Part shown: piece by piece, positions 51,334 through 60,194 of the stretch
How the letters are laid out: every line of letters starts with the position of its first letter
How positions within the stretch are numbered: position 1 is the stretch's first letter
Origin: Archaeoglobus veneficus SNP6
GTDB taxonomy: Archaea > Halobacteriota > Archaeoglobi > Archaeoglobales > Archaeoglobaceae
DNA: 64,000 nt
Assembly (NCBI RefSeq): GCF_000194625.1
Contig: NC_015320.1
Location: forward strand, 1,038,612 to 1,102,611
Reading direction: 5' to 3'
Notes under the pieces: generated by a model
Database searches by the model: none
Told to the model about the DNA's origin: nothing
What the model saw: only the letters and a program-made list of their open reading frames with translations
Made by a program: the position numbers and the translations under genes

Positions 51334-52701
51334 CTACCTGACACACTTCTCTCCAGGCACTGGAATGGGATACTTTCCAGTAAGGCATGCAAGGCAGAGT
51401 TCATTTTCATCGATGCCGACAGCTTCGAGCAGACCATCAAGGCTTAGATAGGCAAGACTGTCGGCGTTGATAGTCCTCCTGATTTCCTCAATACTTCTAC
51501 AGGAGGCTATAAGCTCCTCCCTCGTTGACATGTCTATTCCAAAGTAACATGGGGCTATTATTGGCGGACTACCAACCCTGAAGTGCACTTCCTTCGCTCC
51601 GGCAGCCCTCACCATATCGACGATTTTCCTTGATGTTGTGCCTCTGACTATGCTATCATCCACGAGGACGACTTTTTTTCCTTCGACGTTACTCCTTACC
51701 GCATTCATCTTTATTCTGACGGAGAACTCCCTCATTCTCTGCTCTGGCATGATGAACGTTCTGCCAACGTACCTGTTCTTTATCAGCGCTTCGAGATACT
51801 GAATTCCTGATTCCTGGGCAAAGCCTATTGACGAAGTCGTTCCGCTGTCGGGAACTGGGGAAACCATGTCTGCATCCACCGGATTCTCTTTCGCGAGTAT
51901 TCGGCCTATGGTATGTCTGACTCCATAAACACTCTTCCCATCTATTATCGAGTCGGGGCGGGCGAAGTATATGTACTCAAAGACGCAGAAAGCTCTTCTT
52001 TTGCTTTCACTTATTCTAACGAATTCCAGCTTTCCATCTTCGATTATGACAGCTTCGCCCGGCTTTACGTCCCTGATGAACCTCGCCCCAGTAGCATCGA
52101 TTGCACAGCTCTCGCTCGCAATAACATAGCCAAAGTCCGCTTCGCCTATGCAAAGCGGCCTGAACCCCAGCGGGTCTCTGTAGGCTATGAGTGTATCGTT
52201 TACGAGAATTGTAAGTGCGTAGCTTCCGAGGAGCTTCGAATCGAGAATTTTGAGTGCTTCAACGGTATCGTAGTCGAGAAGGCACGCTGATAGAAGCTGT
52301 GCTATGATCTCTGTGTCGGAATCCGTCAGAAACGCTCTTCCTTCGCCCTCCAGTCCGCTCCTCAATCCCCAGTAGTTCACAAGGTTGCCGTTGTGGGCAA
52401 CTGCAATACTTCCCACCTTCGATCTCACGAGCAGGGGTTGAGCATTCTCAATTCTCGATTCACCAGTGGTTGAGTAGCGGACGTGGCCGACAGAAGCTTT
52501 TCCATTCATTCTTGATAGAATCCTCTCGTCGAAAACCTGTGTTACGAGACCCATGCCCTTGTGGGCGGTGATACTGCTATTACCAGCGACAGCTATACCA
52601 GCAGATTCCTGGCCCCTATGCTGGAGGGAAAAAAGGGCATAGTATGTTATATGGGGGGTCAGGGATTCATTCTCACAGTAGACCCCTACAATACCACACA
52701 T
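51334..52701 (-). CDS. purF: Amidophosphoribosyltransferase
   Basis: 455 residues, full length. Cys 2 of M-C-G-I-V-G-V is the glutaminase nucleophile; F-S-L-Q-H-R-G-Q-E-S-A-G and V-G-H-V-R-Y-S-T-T-G follow. The PRPP loop V-L-V-D-D-S-I-V-R-G-T-T lies near 345. The C-terminal C-L-A-C-L-T-G-K-Y-P and an earlier Cys suggest the Fe-S-containing class as in Bacillus. First step of purine synthesis. Downstream of L37e on the same strand, 15 bases apart. Confidence 0.94.
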   Translation of the reverse strand: MCGIVGVYCENESLTPHITYYALFSLQHRGQESAGIAVAGNSSITAHKGMGLVTQVFDERILSRMNGKASVGHVRYSTTGESRIENAQPLLVRSKVGSIAVAHNGNLVNYWGLRSGLEGEGRAFLTDSDTEIIAQLLSACLLDYDTVEALKILDSKLLGSYALTILVNDTLIAYRDPLGFRPLCIGEADFGYVIASESCAIDATGARFIRDVKPGEAVIIEDGKLEFVRISESKRRAFCVFEYIYFARPDSIIDGKSVYGVRHTIGRILAKENPVDADMVSPVPDSGTTSSIGFAQESGIQYLEALIKNRYVGRTFIMPEQRMREFSVRIKMNAVRSNVEGKKVVLVDDSIVRGTTSRKIVDMVRAAGAKEVHFRVGSPPIIAPCYFGIDMSTREELIASCRSIEEIRRTINADSLAYLSLDGLLEAVGIDENELCLACLTGKYPIPVPGEKCVR

Positions 52702-52716
52702 TTTTTGACTGGGATT

Positions 52717-52896
52717 TTAGTTGCGGTCTTTTTTCTTCCTTACCCAGTTGTAGCTTCTGAGCCGCTTGCTGCGGCCGAAGCCACACGCTGCGCAGTAACC
52801 CTTTCTCCTGTGGAATGAAACCCTACCACACCTTCTGCACTTTATATGGACTCTCTTCCTCCCTCTCTTACCCATTGCAGCCGTTCCGTCTGACAT
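52717..52896 (-). CDS. rpl37e: Ribosomal protein L37e
   Basis: 59 residues, short enough to be missed by length filters. Zinc ribbon C-R-R-C-G (20,23) and C-A-A-C-G-F-G-R (35,38), then [10 protein letters not shown], as in all L37e proteins. Starts ATG 52894-52896, ten bases after the Sm protein stop; the Sm-L37e pair is a standing archaeal arrangement. A structural protein of the large subunit. Confidence 0.95.
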   Translation of the reverse strand: MSDGTAAMGKRGRKRVHIKCRRCGRVSFHRRKGYCAACGFGRSKRLRSYNWVRKKKDRN

Positions 52897-52906
52897 CTAA
52901 CCACCC

Positions 52907-53131
52907 CTACGGAGATGGAGAAACGAATACCACCGTGTCACCCCTAATAACCACACTTCCGAGTTTTCTGATTACTTCTCCACCCTGAATCTCTTCGGCG
53001 TTTTGCAGTACAAGATTCATGTGAATATCATACCCGTTCAGGATACCCCTGAATTCTCTTCCTCCCTTCAGTCTGACGAGTACTGGAGTCTGCAATGCCT
53101 TGTTCAGCACATCGAGCGGTCTGTTTGCCAT
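52907..53131 (-). CDS. Sm-like RNA-binding protein (SmAP1)
   Basis: 74 residues. Sm1 motif [19 protein letters not shown] (about 24-42) and Sm2 I-R-G-D-T-V-V-F-V (about 62-70). It forms a heptamer ring binding U-rich RNA. It starts the run Sm - L37e - purF. Confidence 0.95.
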   Translation of the reverse strand: MANRPLDVLNKALQTPVLVRLKGGREFRGILNGYDIHMNLVLQNAEEIQGGEVIRKLGSVVIRGDTVVFVSPSP

Positions 53132-53202
53132 GTTTGCCTCTCCCCCAAAAAGGCTTTTTAATTGCTATGCCCCTCAATATTTAAAAATATCGGAGGTAGG
53201 CC

Positions 53203-53670
53203 ATGCAGAGGCTTAGGAAAAAAGAAGCAAAAGCAATAGCTGCGGAGCTCAAAGAAATAGGGGTTGAGCTGAAGGGAGATATGGACAGGGTAGAGATCAA
53301 CGGCAGAACAATCATTCTTGTTGATGGTGAGCCAGTCATCATCGAGCACGACGGGAAGCACTACCTGACTGTGTACGGCGTGATGAAGTTCAGGCCAGAG
53401 AAGTGGAAGGTTGTAGTTGACGAAGGTGCGTTGCCTTACGTGATGAACGGCGCAGACGTAATGAAGCCAGGGATAGTTTACGCGGACGAAGGAATAAAGG
53501 CGGGAGACTTCGTTTACGTCATGGTGGAAGGCAAGGAAAGTCCTATAGCGGTTGGAATTGCCTTGGTTGACGGGGGCGAGATGCGACAGGGGAAGGGAAA
53601 GGCCGTGAAGAACATCCACCACCTGAAAGATAAAGTCTGGAACCACTTCTTCGGTAAAAAAGGTAAATAG
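53203..53670 (+). CDS. PUA-domain RNA-binding protein (MCT-1/Tma20-like)
   Basis: 155 residues. Residues 1-70 form the DUF1947-type N-terminal domain; the PUA domain follows (about 72-150: A-D-V-M-K-P-G-I-V, G-D-F-V-Y-V, G-I-A-L-V). Relatives act in translation re-initiation or ribosome release in eukaryotes. Divergent from Sm, 71 bases apart, with A/T-rich TATTTAAAAATATC as promoter. Convergent with the GPN GTPase. Confidence 0.82.
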   Translation: MQRLRKKEAKAIAAELKEIGVELKGDMDRVEINGRTIILVDGEPVIIEHDGKHYLTVYGVMKFRPEKWKVVVDEGALPYVMNGADVMKPGIVYADEGIKAGDFVYVMVEGKESPIAVGIALVDGGEMRQGKGKAVKNIHHLKDKVWNHFFGKKGK

Positions 53671-53685
53671 ATAGAGATAGTTTAG

Positions 53686-54441
53686 TTAGTAGAGGACTCT
53701 TTCGAGGTCCTCTCCTCCATAAAATATCTCCTGAATGCAGTCGTAGATATCGTCCATTCCGTATCCCGTGACTGCCGAGACCGGAATCAGGGGACGGAAG
53801 AAACCAGACTCACGCATTACGTGGAACAGGTCCTTTGTCACACCCTTCTCAGACAGATCCAGGTATAGCTCGTCGGGATTGCTCCAGGCCAGTATCTTCT
53901 CGAGTTCTCTTTCACCAAGCAGATCACACTTGGATAACACGGGGATTTGGGGAATGCCCAATCTGAAGACAGCCGACGTGGCCATAAAAAGAATCGAGAG
54001 GTAGCCAGAAGGCGTTTTCGATATCACCGGGTCGAACAGAAAGACCATAACGCTTTCCTTCCTTCCAAGAACATTTATTATTATCTCGCTGCTCCTCCTG
54101 AGCGTGAAAAGCTCCATCTGGCCAGGAGTATCTATTATCACGTATGGAGCATCGTGATAGTCAATCTCGTCCTTTATCTCGTCGATTTCCGCTCCGACAA
54201 GGTCTGCTCCGATTATCTGAGCCCCGTTAGGTCCCACACCGTACTTGACCATTATATCGTCGAGGGTGAACCAGTCCCTCACGTCAACGTCGGGAGCATA
54301 GGGCAGATTTTCAGCCCCCGGGTCGAGATTTACGATGATGTTGTCAAGTCTCTTTAGATCGAGCCACTCTGAAAATGCCTTGGTTAGGTACGTCTTCCCG
54401 CTTCCAGCGGTACCCACCATATAAATTAGCACGCGTTGCAT
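53686..54441 (-). CDS. GPN-loop GTPase
   Basis: 251 residues. G1 G-T-A-G-S-G-K-T (about 10-17), GPN loop Y-G-V-G-P-N-G-A (about 66-73), G3 D-T-P-G-Q-M-E (about 108) and G4 S-K-C-D (about 168). These GTPases form dimers; eukaryotic relatives import or assemble RNA polymerase II. It stands alone; a gene-poor interval follows upstream. Confidence 0.92.
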   Translation of the reverse strand: MQRVLIYMVGTAGSGKTYLTKAFSEWLDLKRLDNIIVNLDPGAENLPYAPDVDVRDWFTLDDIMVKYGVGPNGAQIIGADLVGAEIDEIKDEIDYHDAPYVIIDTPGQMELFTLRRSSEIIINVLGRKESVMVFLFDPVISKTPSGYLSILFMATSAVFRLGIPQIPVLSKCDLLGERELEKILAWSNPDELYLDLSEKGVTKDLFHVMRESGFFRPLIPVSAVTGYGMDDIYDCIQEIFYGGEDLERVLY

Positions 54442-54543
54442 AACTCTGCCGCGACGACAGGGTTAATATTTTCTTGCTATAGTTTGAGTATGCACACCTA
54501 CTGGTTACTCCCTCAAAAAACAAAATATATAATTTATAATTAG

Positions 54544-54735
54544 GCATTAAGATTTAAAGAGCTAACAAATTCATTCAAAGCTAAAGAATCTTCAAAACAA
54601 GCTATTAAAGACTCGTCTGACGTAAAATACGCAATAATTTTAAGCAACAACGTAGAAAAAGCTCCGATAGTACTGAACGGAGGTAAAACCATGAAAATTA
54701 AGTTATTAAACGACAGCATATTAAAGGAATATTAA
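54544..54735 (+). pseudogene. Decayed coding fragment, source unknown
   Basis: 63 codons run open from just after a TAG (54541) to TAA 54733-54735 but have no start codon except an internal ATG at 54691. The reading is Lys/Ser/Asn-rich and AT-rich, unlike the neighbours, with V-K-Y-A-I-I-L-S-N-N-V and M-K-I-K-L-L-N-D-S-I-L. It looks like the end of a broken gene, perhaps from an integrated element. No family is recognised. Confidence 0.35.
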
Positions 54736-54780
54736 TGGGGAGACAGGCCCTATCAATTCAGATGGTGGCCTATGCACTTT

Positions 54781-54843
54781 CTATCGCTCTTCGAGTTCGT
54801 TTACTTTATCCAAAATACTGCTCCCTGAACGTTCATTATCCAT
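54781..54843 (-). pseudogene. Possible truncated 5' gene fragment
   Basis: 20 codons from ATG 54841-54843 to TAG 54781-54783 on the minus strand read D-N-E-R-S-G-S-S-I-L-D-K-V-N-E-L-E-E-R, resembling the first coil of a longer protein cut by a stop. Weak evidence; the surrounding 54736-54900 holds nothing else I can name. Confidence 0.2.
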
Positions 54844-54901
54844 GCCAATGCCCCGATCAGTGGATTTAGAATAGATTTATCCCTAAAATAACTTCAATAA
54901 A

Positions 54902-55021
54902 TGGTACCCCGGGATTCGAACCCGGAGGAGGCATTGTTAGCAAGGCCTTACTAACAACGGGCGGTCCCAGCCACCCTCAGTTAAATCTTAGGTTTTACCC
55001 TAAAATTCAACCTTCGCCTCC
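54902..55021 (-). ncRNA. Unidentified structured RNA ending in a T-arm-like hairpin
   Basis: From 55021 down: GGAGGC pairs with GCCTCC (54932-54927) and encloses three hairpins: 13 bp (55011-54980), 6 bp (54976-54959) and 10-12 bp (54957-54934). Then CCGGG-TTCGAAT-CCCGG (54925-54909), a perfect tRNA-type T-arm, and GGTACCA (54908-54902). Four G-U wobbles in the three hairpins pair only on the minus strand; on the plus strand they are A-C mismatches. TATA GTTAAATAG (55053-55045) lies 24-32 bases before 55021. No 5' partner for GGTACCA exists nearby, so it is not an ordinary tRNA. It matches no SRP or RNase P core that I know. Confidence 0.6.
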
Positions 55022-55044
55022 AATTATCTATTTTGTACTATCCT

Positions 55045-55053
55045 CTATTTAAC
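55045..55053 (-). promoter_or_regulatory. TATA box of the structured RNA
   Basis: GTTAAATAG on the minus strand, with a purine-rich stretch before it, places transcription start at about 55021, the first base of the closing stem. Confidence 0.5.
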
Positions 55054-55160
55054 TCTGCCGGTGTTTGAGCTTTGACGTGGCACACACCTCGTGAATATGT
55101 TCTTAGAAAACTTTATCATCGCTTACAAAGCATTCTGGGACTCTTACAATAAAGAGAGTA

Positions 55161-55235
55161 TGCTCCGGCCGGGATTTGAACCCGGGTCACGGGATCGAGA
55201 GTCCCGTATGATTGGCCGGGCTACACCACCGGAGC
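55161..55235 (-). tRNA. tRNA-Glu (CTC)
   Basis: 75 bases with discriminator A. Acceptor GCTCCGG/CCGGAGC; anticodon stem CGGGA/TCCCG with loop CTCTCGA, anticodon CTC; T-arm CCGGG-TTCAAAT-CCCGG. TATA GATATAAAC lies about 30 bases upstream (55263-55275). No intron. Confidence 0.95.
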
Positions 55236-55402
55236 ATTGGGTGTTTAGGGGTTTGGTGTTAGGTTTATATCTCTTTCGCTCAGAGTTCAGTTATGTCTGC
55301 TACATGCTCGTCGTTTACGCTTCTCGTGCTACAAGAGAGGAGGTATTTCGCTTTGCTCAACACTTCCTTAAAGTCATTTTAGATGAATTTCGAAGAAAAA
55401 CA

Positions 55403-55486
55403 TGCGGGGGGAGGGATTTGAACCCTCGAACCCCTACGGGACGGGACCCTAAATCCCGCGCCTTTTCCTGACTCGGCAACCCCCGC
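55403..55486 (-). tRNA. tRNA-Leu (TAG)
   Basis: 84 bases with discriminator A. Acceptor GCGGGGG pairs with CCCCCGC; anticodon stem CGGGA/TCCCG with loop TTTAGGG, anticodon TAG; a long variable arm (class II); T-arm GAGGG-TTCAAAT-CCCTC. TATA TTTAAAATCC lies upstream at about 55524-55533. No intron. Confidence 0.95.
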
Positions 55487-55623
55487 CTGCAGGTTTCCTG
55501 TGTCCTTGAGGAATTTACATCAAAGGATTTTAAAGTGTTTGGTCTCTCTGTTCCGGTGTCCAGAAATGATTATAATAATGAAAAAGTTTATTAAGTTGCC
55601 TGAGGAAGGTAATAAAGATAATA

Positions 55624-57294
55624 ATGAGGTTCCTAAGAAGATCAAAGCAAAGCGAAGAGGAAAAGCTCGAAGAGCACGAAAAGGAGGCTCTTGAAGCTAT
55701 CGAAAGAGCAAAAAAAGTGGATAAGGTTCTAAAAGGTGAAGAAGGGGGGAAGAAGGGGTTAATAAGGAAAAAGCCAATCTTCGAGCCTTACGACGAGGAA
55801 GTCCATGGTCCTCTCATTGAATTCGAAGTGCCGGAGGACTGGAGCGTCGTAGAAGAGTACTGGATTCAAAAACCCTACAGCAAGGTTATTGTTCTATACA
55901 GCGACAAAGAGCACGACCATCGCTACATAGTCGTTGAACCAGAACTCGACGCTTACGAGACGGAAGTATTTAACGAGGTCAAAGACGCACTGAGGGACGT
56001 GCTTGAGGAGAAAGACGTGGAATCTGCATTGAAGGAGCAGGTTCTGAAGGAAACAGTTGACTTCCTTCTCAAAGATATGAAGATCCCCATAAGTGCGAAA
56101 TCGTATTACAAGATTCTGTATCACATTGTCCGTGATTTCATCTACTACGGCAAGATTACACCCCTGATGCTGGATAAAATGCTCGAGGACATCTCGTGCA
56201 ACGGTTACAACAAACCAATTTACGTTTTCCACCGCAACTACGCCAACGTAGAAACGAACATTGTTTTTGAGGAAGAAGAGCTTGACGCCTTTGTCATAAC
56301 CCTTGCACAGCGCTGCGGGAAGCACATAAGCATTGCAGAGCCAATGGTCGATGCGACAATGCCGGATGGCAGCAGAATTCAGATGACTCTTGGAAAGGAG
56401 GTCACAGACCACGGTTCAACGTTCACAATCAGAAAGTTCAGAGATGTGCCCATTACACCCATCGACCTCGTGGCGTGGGGTACTTTCTCAGCGGAGCAGA
56501 TGGCGTACCTCTGGCTCTGTATAGAGAACAAAAAGAGCCTGATTTTTGCTGGAGGCACTGCAAGCGGTAAAACCACCTCGATGAATGCGATATCTCTCTT
56601 CATCCCGAGAAGAGCGAAGATCGTTACGATTGAGGATACGAGAGAACTCATGCTGCCACACGAGAACTGGATTCCAGCGGTTACGAGAGATGCTTTCCAC
56701 GGTGAAGCCGGAGCCATAGACATGTACGACCTGCTTCGAGCTGCTTTAAGGCAGAGACCTGAATACATACTGGTTGGTGAGGTCAGGGGCAAAGAAGCCC
56801 TAACTCTCTTCCAGGCCATGTCAACGGGCCACACCACGTACTCAACCCTGCATGCCGACTCCGTTAACGGAGTCATACACCGTCTCGAAAACCCGCCGAT
56901 AAATGTCCCACGCCCGATGATTGAAGCCCTCGACATAGTGAGTATTCAGGCTCAGACGTTTTTGGGAAAGAAGAGAGTCAGAAGGAACATCGAAATTGCG
57001 GAAATCGTTGGCTTGGACCCGTACACCAAGATGATAAGAACCACGACGGTGTTTCAGTGGGACAGCGTAAAGGACGAGCACGCAATGATAGGCGCCTCAA
57101 AAGCCCTCGAAGACATAAGAAGGACGAGAGGGTGGAGTGTGGCAGAACTCCAGCAGGAACTCGCTCGAAGGGTGGCGGTGATCAACTTCATGATAGAACA
57201 CAACCTCAGAGACTTCAAGACTGTGAGTAACATAATCCACACGTATCAGAGCAGACCGGAGAAAGTTCTGGAGAAAATGGGGATAACTGTTTGA
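55624..57294 (+). CDS. Secretion/pilus assembly ATPase, GspE/TadA type
   Basis: 556 residues. A charged, coiled N-terminus (1-50), an N-domain, and the RecA-like domain with Walker A F-A-G-G-T-A-S-G-K-T-T-S (about 308-319), Asp box and Walker B I-L-V-G-E-V-R-G (about 378-385), His box T-G-H-T-T-Y-S-T-L-H-A-D. It matches afGspE of A. fulgidus, whose structure is known. It powers a pilus- or archaellum-like system with the TadC-type protein downstream; pilin genes are not in this window. Confidence 0.92.
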   Translation: MRFLRRSKQSEEEKLEEHEKEALEAIERAKKVDKVLKGEEGGKKGLIRKKPIFEPYDEEVHGPLIEFEVPEDWSVVEEYWIQKPYSKVIVLYSDKEHDHRYIVVEPELDAYETEVFNEVKDALRDVLEEKDVESALKEQVLKETVDFLLKDMKIPISAKSYYKILYHIVRDFIYYGKITPLMLDKMLEDISCNGYNKPIYVFHRNYANVETNIVFEEEELDAFVITLAQRCGKHISIAEPMVDATMPDGSRIQMTLGKEVTDHGSTFTIRKFRDVPITPIDLVAWGTFSAEQMAYLWLCIENKKSLIFAGGTASGKTTSMNAISLFIPRRAKIVTIEDTRELMLPHENWIPAVTRDAFHGEAGAIDMYDLLRAALRQRPEYILVGEVRGKEALTLFQAMSTGHTTYSTLHADSVNGVIHRLENPPINVPRPMIEALDIVSIQAQTFLGKKRVRRNIEIAEIVGLDPYTKMIRTTTVFQWDSVKDEHAMIGASKALEDIRRTRGWSVAELQQELARRVAVINFMIEHNLRDFKTVSNIIHTYQSRPEKVLEKMGITV

Positions 57295-57304
57295 GGTGGT
57301 AGCC

Positions 57305-59248
57305 ATGTTCAAGGAGGCAAACATGTTCACGTACCTCGGCTACAAGCTCTTCGGAGAGAGCATAAGGAAAAACGTCCAGAAGTACTACGACCTCGAAAAA
57401 CAGCTCAGACAGGCAATGATTTCAATGCCACCGGAGATGTACATAGCCACCGCGCGTATGGTGTCCCTGATTTTTGCCGTTGTTGGAGCGATACTTGGGT
57501 TGATAATATCCTACATAGTTATTTTCTTTATAGGCCTTCCCGAGGTTATCTTTCCTATAGCTCTGCCTGAGCCAATTTACAGCTTCTGGATGAATTTCCG
57601 TGCATTCGTATTTGCCGCCCTGTTGTGCGCCATGATAACCGTGGCGCTCTATTTTGCTGGTTACTTTATGTTCACAATTTACCCCTCAACAGTTATAAGC
57701 GACAGGAAGAGCAAAATCGACAGGGCCTTGCCCCATGCAATTACGTTCATGTATTCTCTCAGCAGGGGTGGAATGAACCTCATCGAGATATTCAGGGCTC
57801 TTTCAGAGTACTACGAGGTTTACAGTGAGGTCTCAAGGGAAGCCGCAAGGATTCTCAGAGATATGGAAGTCCTCGGCAAAGACCTGAGAACAGCTCTTGC
57901 TGATGCTGTGGAGCTGTCACCCTCTGAAAACTTCAAGGAGTTCCTCCACGGCCTTATTACGATTATAGACAGCGGAGGAGACATAACCAAATATCTCGAG
58001 GATAGAGCAGACTTCTACCTTGAGAGGGCAAGGCAGGATCAGAAGAACTTCCTCGAATTCCTCGGCCTTATGGCCGAAAGCTACATCACTGCCTTCGTTG
58101 CTGGCCCTCTGTTCCTGATTATAATCCAGACGGTAATGGTCGTGATGGGTCAGGGAGACGAGACGACGCTGTATGCTGTTATCTACCTCGTAATTCCCAT
58201 AGGTTCATTCTTCTTCGCCATGGTCATCAAGCTGCTGACTCCCACAGAAGAGGGAGAACCGCCGAAGCTCAGGGAGAAGTACACGTACCTGAGAAGGAAA
58301 GTCGAAGAGAGAGAGTTTTCAGATCAGATAAAGGAACTTCGAAAGAGGATAAATTCCTGGAAGTTCAGAAAAGCCCTTCGACACCCCCTCGACCCGATAA
58401 AAAGGAGACCCATGTATGTTTTCATATTCTCCATTCCTGCTGGTCTGGCGTTCATGTTCTATGGGTTCAGTCGCTACCAGTTCAGCCCGGATATCCAGTG
58501 GCTGTTCAAGGTTGACGATTACATCTTCCTCTCTCTTGTAATAATCCTCGCTCCTTTTGTAGTATTCTATGAGGCAGGTAGAAAGAAGGCCAAGCGAACT
58601 CTTCGCCTCACACCCATATTCCTCAACAAACTCGCTTCGGCGAACGAGAGCGGGATGCCGATATACAGAGCAATTGCGATGATAGCCAAGACGGATACGA
58701 CGCCCCTTAAAAAGGAGATTCAGAAGATAAAGTCCGACCTCGACTGGGGAATAAGTCTTAACGATGCTCTTATCAGGTTTGCCAACAGACTAAGGGTTTT
58801 CGAGCTATCAAGAACCATAACTCTGCTGAATGAGGCCCTCAAATCGACTGGCAACGTAACGGAGGTGCTCATGATCTCAGCCAAGGACGCGAGCAACGCA
58901 GAACTGCTCAGAAGAGAGAGGCTTTCCAACATGTTCATGTATGTTATAATAATCTACATTTCGTTCTTCGTGTTCATTGGAATCGTGTACATCATCACCA
59001 CGACGTTCCTCTCAACTCTTGCCGAGAGTGCTGCGAAGGTTGCGGAAAGTGGAGGTACAGGGATGACAATGCTCAGGGGCATAGACGTGACGACGTACAA
59101 GAACGTCTTCATGCACGCGGCAGTCTTTCAGGGTCTCTTTGCGGGCCTTGTCGCGGGTGTTATGGGTGAGGGTAGCCTTTCTGCTGGTGTAAAGCACTCG
59201 CTGCTGATGCTCGTGCTTGCGTACGTGCTGTTTACGGTGCTCATATAG
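57305..59248 (+). CDS. Secretion/pilus membrane platform protein, GspF/TadC type
   Basis: 647 residues from ATG 57305 (SD GAGGTGG 57291-57297; GTG 57296 in frame). Two T2SSF domains (about 150-270 and 430-550, each with a soluble helical bundle beginning A-x-x-x-x-S-x-G) and about nine membrane segments in three groups (50-75, 95-120, 255-315; 375-425; 535-645). It anchors the ATPase encoded ten bases upstream and builds the pilus base. Confidence 0.88.
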   Translation: MFKEANMFTYLGYKLFGESIRKNVQKYYDLEKQLRQAMISMPPEMYIATARMVSLIFAVVGAILGLIISYIVIFFIGLPEVIFPIALPEPIYSFWMNFRAFVFAALLCAMITVALYFAGYFMFTIYPSTVISDRKSKIDRALPHAITFMYSLSRGGMNLIEIFRALSEYYEVYSEVSREAARILRDMEVLGKDLRTALADAVELSPSENFKEFLHGLITIIDSGGDITKYLEDRADFYLERARQDQKNFLEFLGLMAESYITAFVAGPLFLIIIQTVMVVMGQGDETTLYAVIYLVIPIGSFFFAMVIKLLTPTEEGEPPKLREKYTYLRRKVEEREFSDQIKELRKRINSWKFRKALRHPLDPIKRRPMYVFIFSIPAGLAFMFYGFSRYQFSPDIQWLFKVDDYIFLSLVIILAPFVVFYEAGRKKAKRTLRLTPIFLNKLASANESGMPIYRAIAMIAKTDTTPLKKEIQKIKSDLDWGISLNDALIRFANRLRVFELSRTITLLNEALKSTGNVTEVLMISAKDASNAELLRRERLSNMFMYVIIIYISFFVFIGIVYIITTTFLSTLAESAAKVAESGGTGMTMLRGIDVTTYKNVFMHAAVFQGLFAGLVAGVMGEGSLSAGVKHSLLMLVLAYVLFTVLI

Positions 59249-59269
59249 CTCCTGTAAGCGTTCTTGGCC

Positions 59270-60091
59270 TCAAGTTTCAACATCCGAAAGCCCCTTCGCC
59301 GCAACTCCAACGCTGAGCAGAATTATGGCTGCACCCATGAGTTGCGTTCCTGTCAACACCTCACCAAAAAGTACGTAGCCGAAGAAGCCGGCAGCAACAG
59401 GCTCAACGAGAGCGAAGAGTGGTGCCTGTTCCACCCTGCAGTACTTTATACCGTAGTTGAACAGCGTGAATGCAAGAGCCGTTGGAATAAGGCCGAGGCC
59501 GAAGAGCCACGGGAGCTTACCTTCAACGCTCACAGGCTCGATGAAAAGCGCTGGCAGGAGGAGGAGCGACGCAAGACCAAGATAGGCGAAGGTTATGTGT
59601 GAGGCTTCCATTTCCTTTCTTGCTTTTTTCATAAGGATGAAATAAATTGCGTAGCTGATTCCCGAAATCAGGCCGAACAGAACGCCACCAGAAAAATCGT
59701 GCGGAGAGAGCATTAGCCAGAGGCCAGTAACTCCCGCAGGCAGCGCTAACCAGCTCGATGGGTGTATTTTCTCACCCGTAAGCCTTGCGAGGGGTATCAC
59801 GTAAATCGGGGCCATGTACAGCAGAAGTGCTGCCGTGGCTGCTTCGACGAGCTGGATTGCTGCAATGTAGGAAACAACCGTCAGCGTGTTTACGCAGACG
59901 ATCGCCCCTACAAGCCTCGGATTTTTCAGCTTCGGTTTTTCACCCATAAGAAGCAGTATAAAGGCGAGAAAGACGAATCCGAAAAATAGCCTGAAAAAGG
60001 ATAGCTGAAGGGGATTCATGTCTATGTTTCTAACGAATACCGGTAGACTACCCATCATTATGGCTCCGACGATGACTGTCAGACAGAGCAT
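59270..60091 (-). CDS. EamA/DMT-family transporter
   Basis: 273 residues, ten membrane helices in two EamA repeats (about 1-130, 140-270). P-L-Q-L-S-F-F-R-L-F-F-G-F (about 26) and Y-G-I-K-Y-C-R-V-E-Q-A-P-L-F-A (about 220) follow the family. Exports small metabolites; substrate unknown. TATA CGTTTTATATCC (reverse strand, 60108-60119) about 25 bases before the ATG. Confidence 0.85.
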   Translation of the reverse strand: MLCLTVIVGAIMMGSLPVFVRNIDMNPLQLSFFRLFFGFVFLAFILLLMGEKPKLKNPRLVGAIVCVNTLTVVSYIAAIQLVEAATAALLLYMAPIYVIPLARLTGEKIHPSSWLALPAGVTGLWLMLSPHDFSGGVLFGLISGISYAIYFILMKKARKEMEASHITFAYLGLASLLLLPALFIEPVSVEGKLPWLFGLGLIPTALAFTLFNYGIKYCRVEQAPLFALVEPVAAGFFGYVLFGEVLTGTQLMGAAIILLSVGVAAKGLSDVET

Positions 60092-60194
60092 GGTACTGCG
60101 TGAAAGGTCGGATATAAAACGACTGGTGTGAGATTGGTTAGCAGGATCTCTGATTTAATGGCCCATACGGGGTAAAATTACGAAATAAAAATAC

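Noticed and set aside
54902-55021. Ordinary tRNA with long variable arm or intron
   Set aside because: The T-arm is perfect but no 5' acceptor strand matches GGTACCA within 200 bases on either side, and no anticodon arm fits; it is reported as an unidentified RNA instead.
55500-55694. 64-codon frame before GspE
   Set aside because: It runs into the GspE coding region in another frame, is Lys-rich and has no SD; the GspE N-terminus is better supported.
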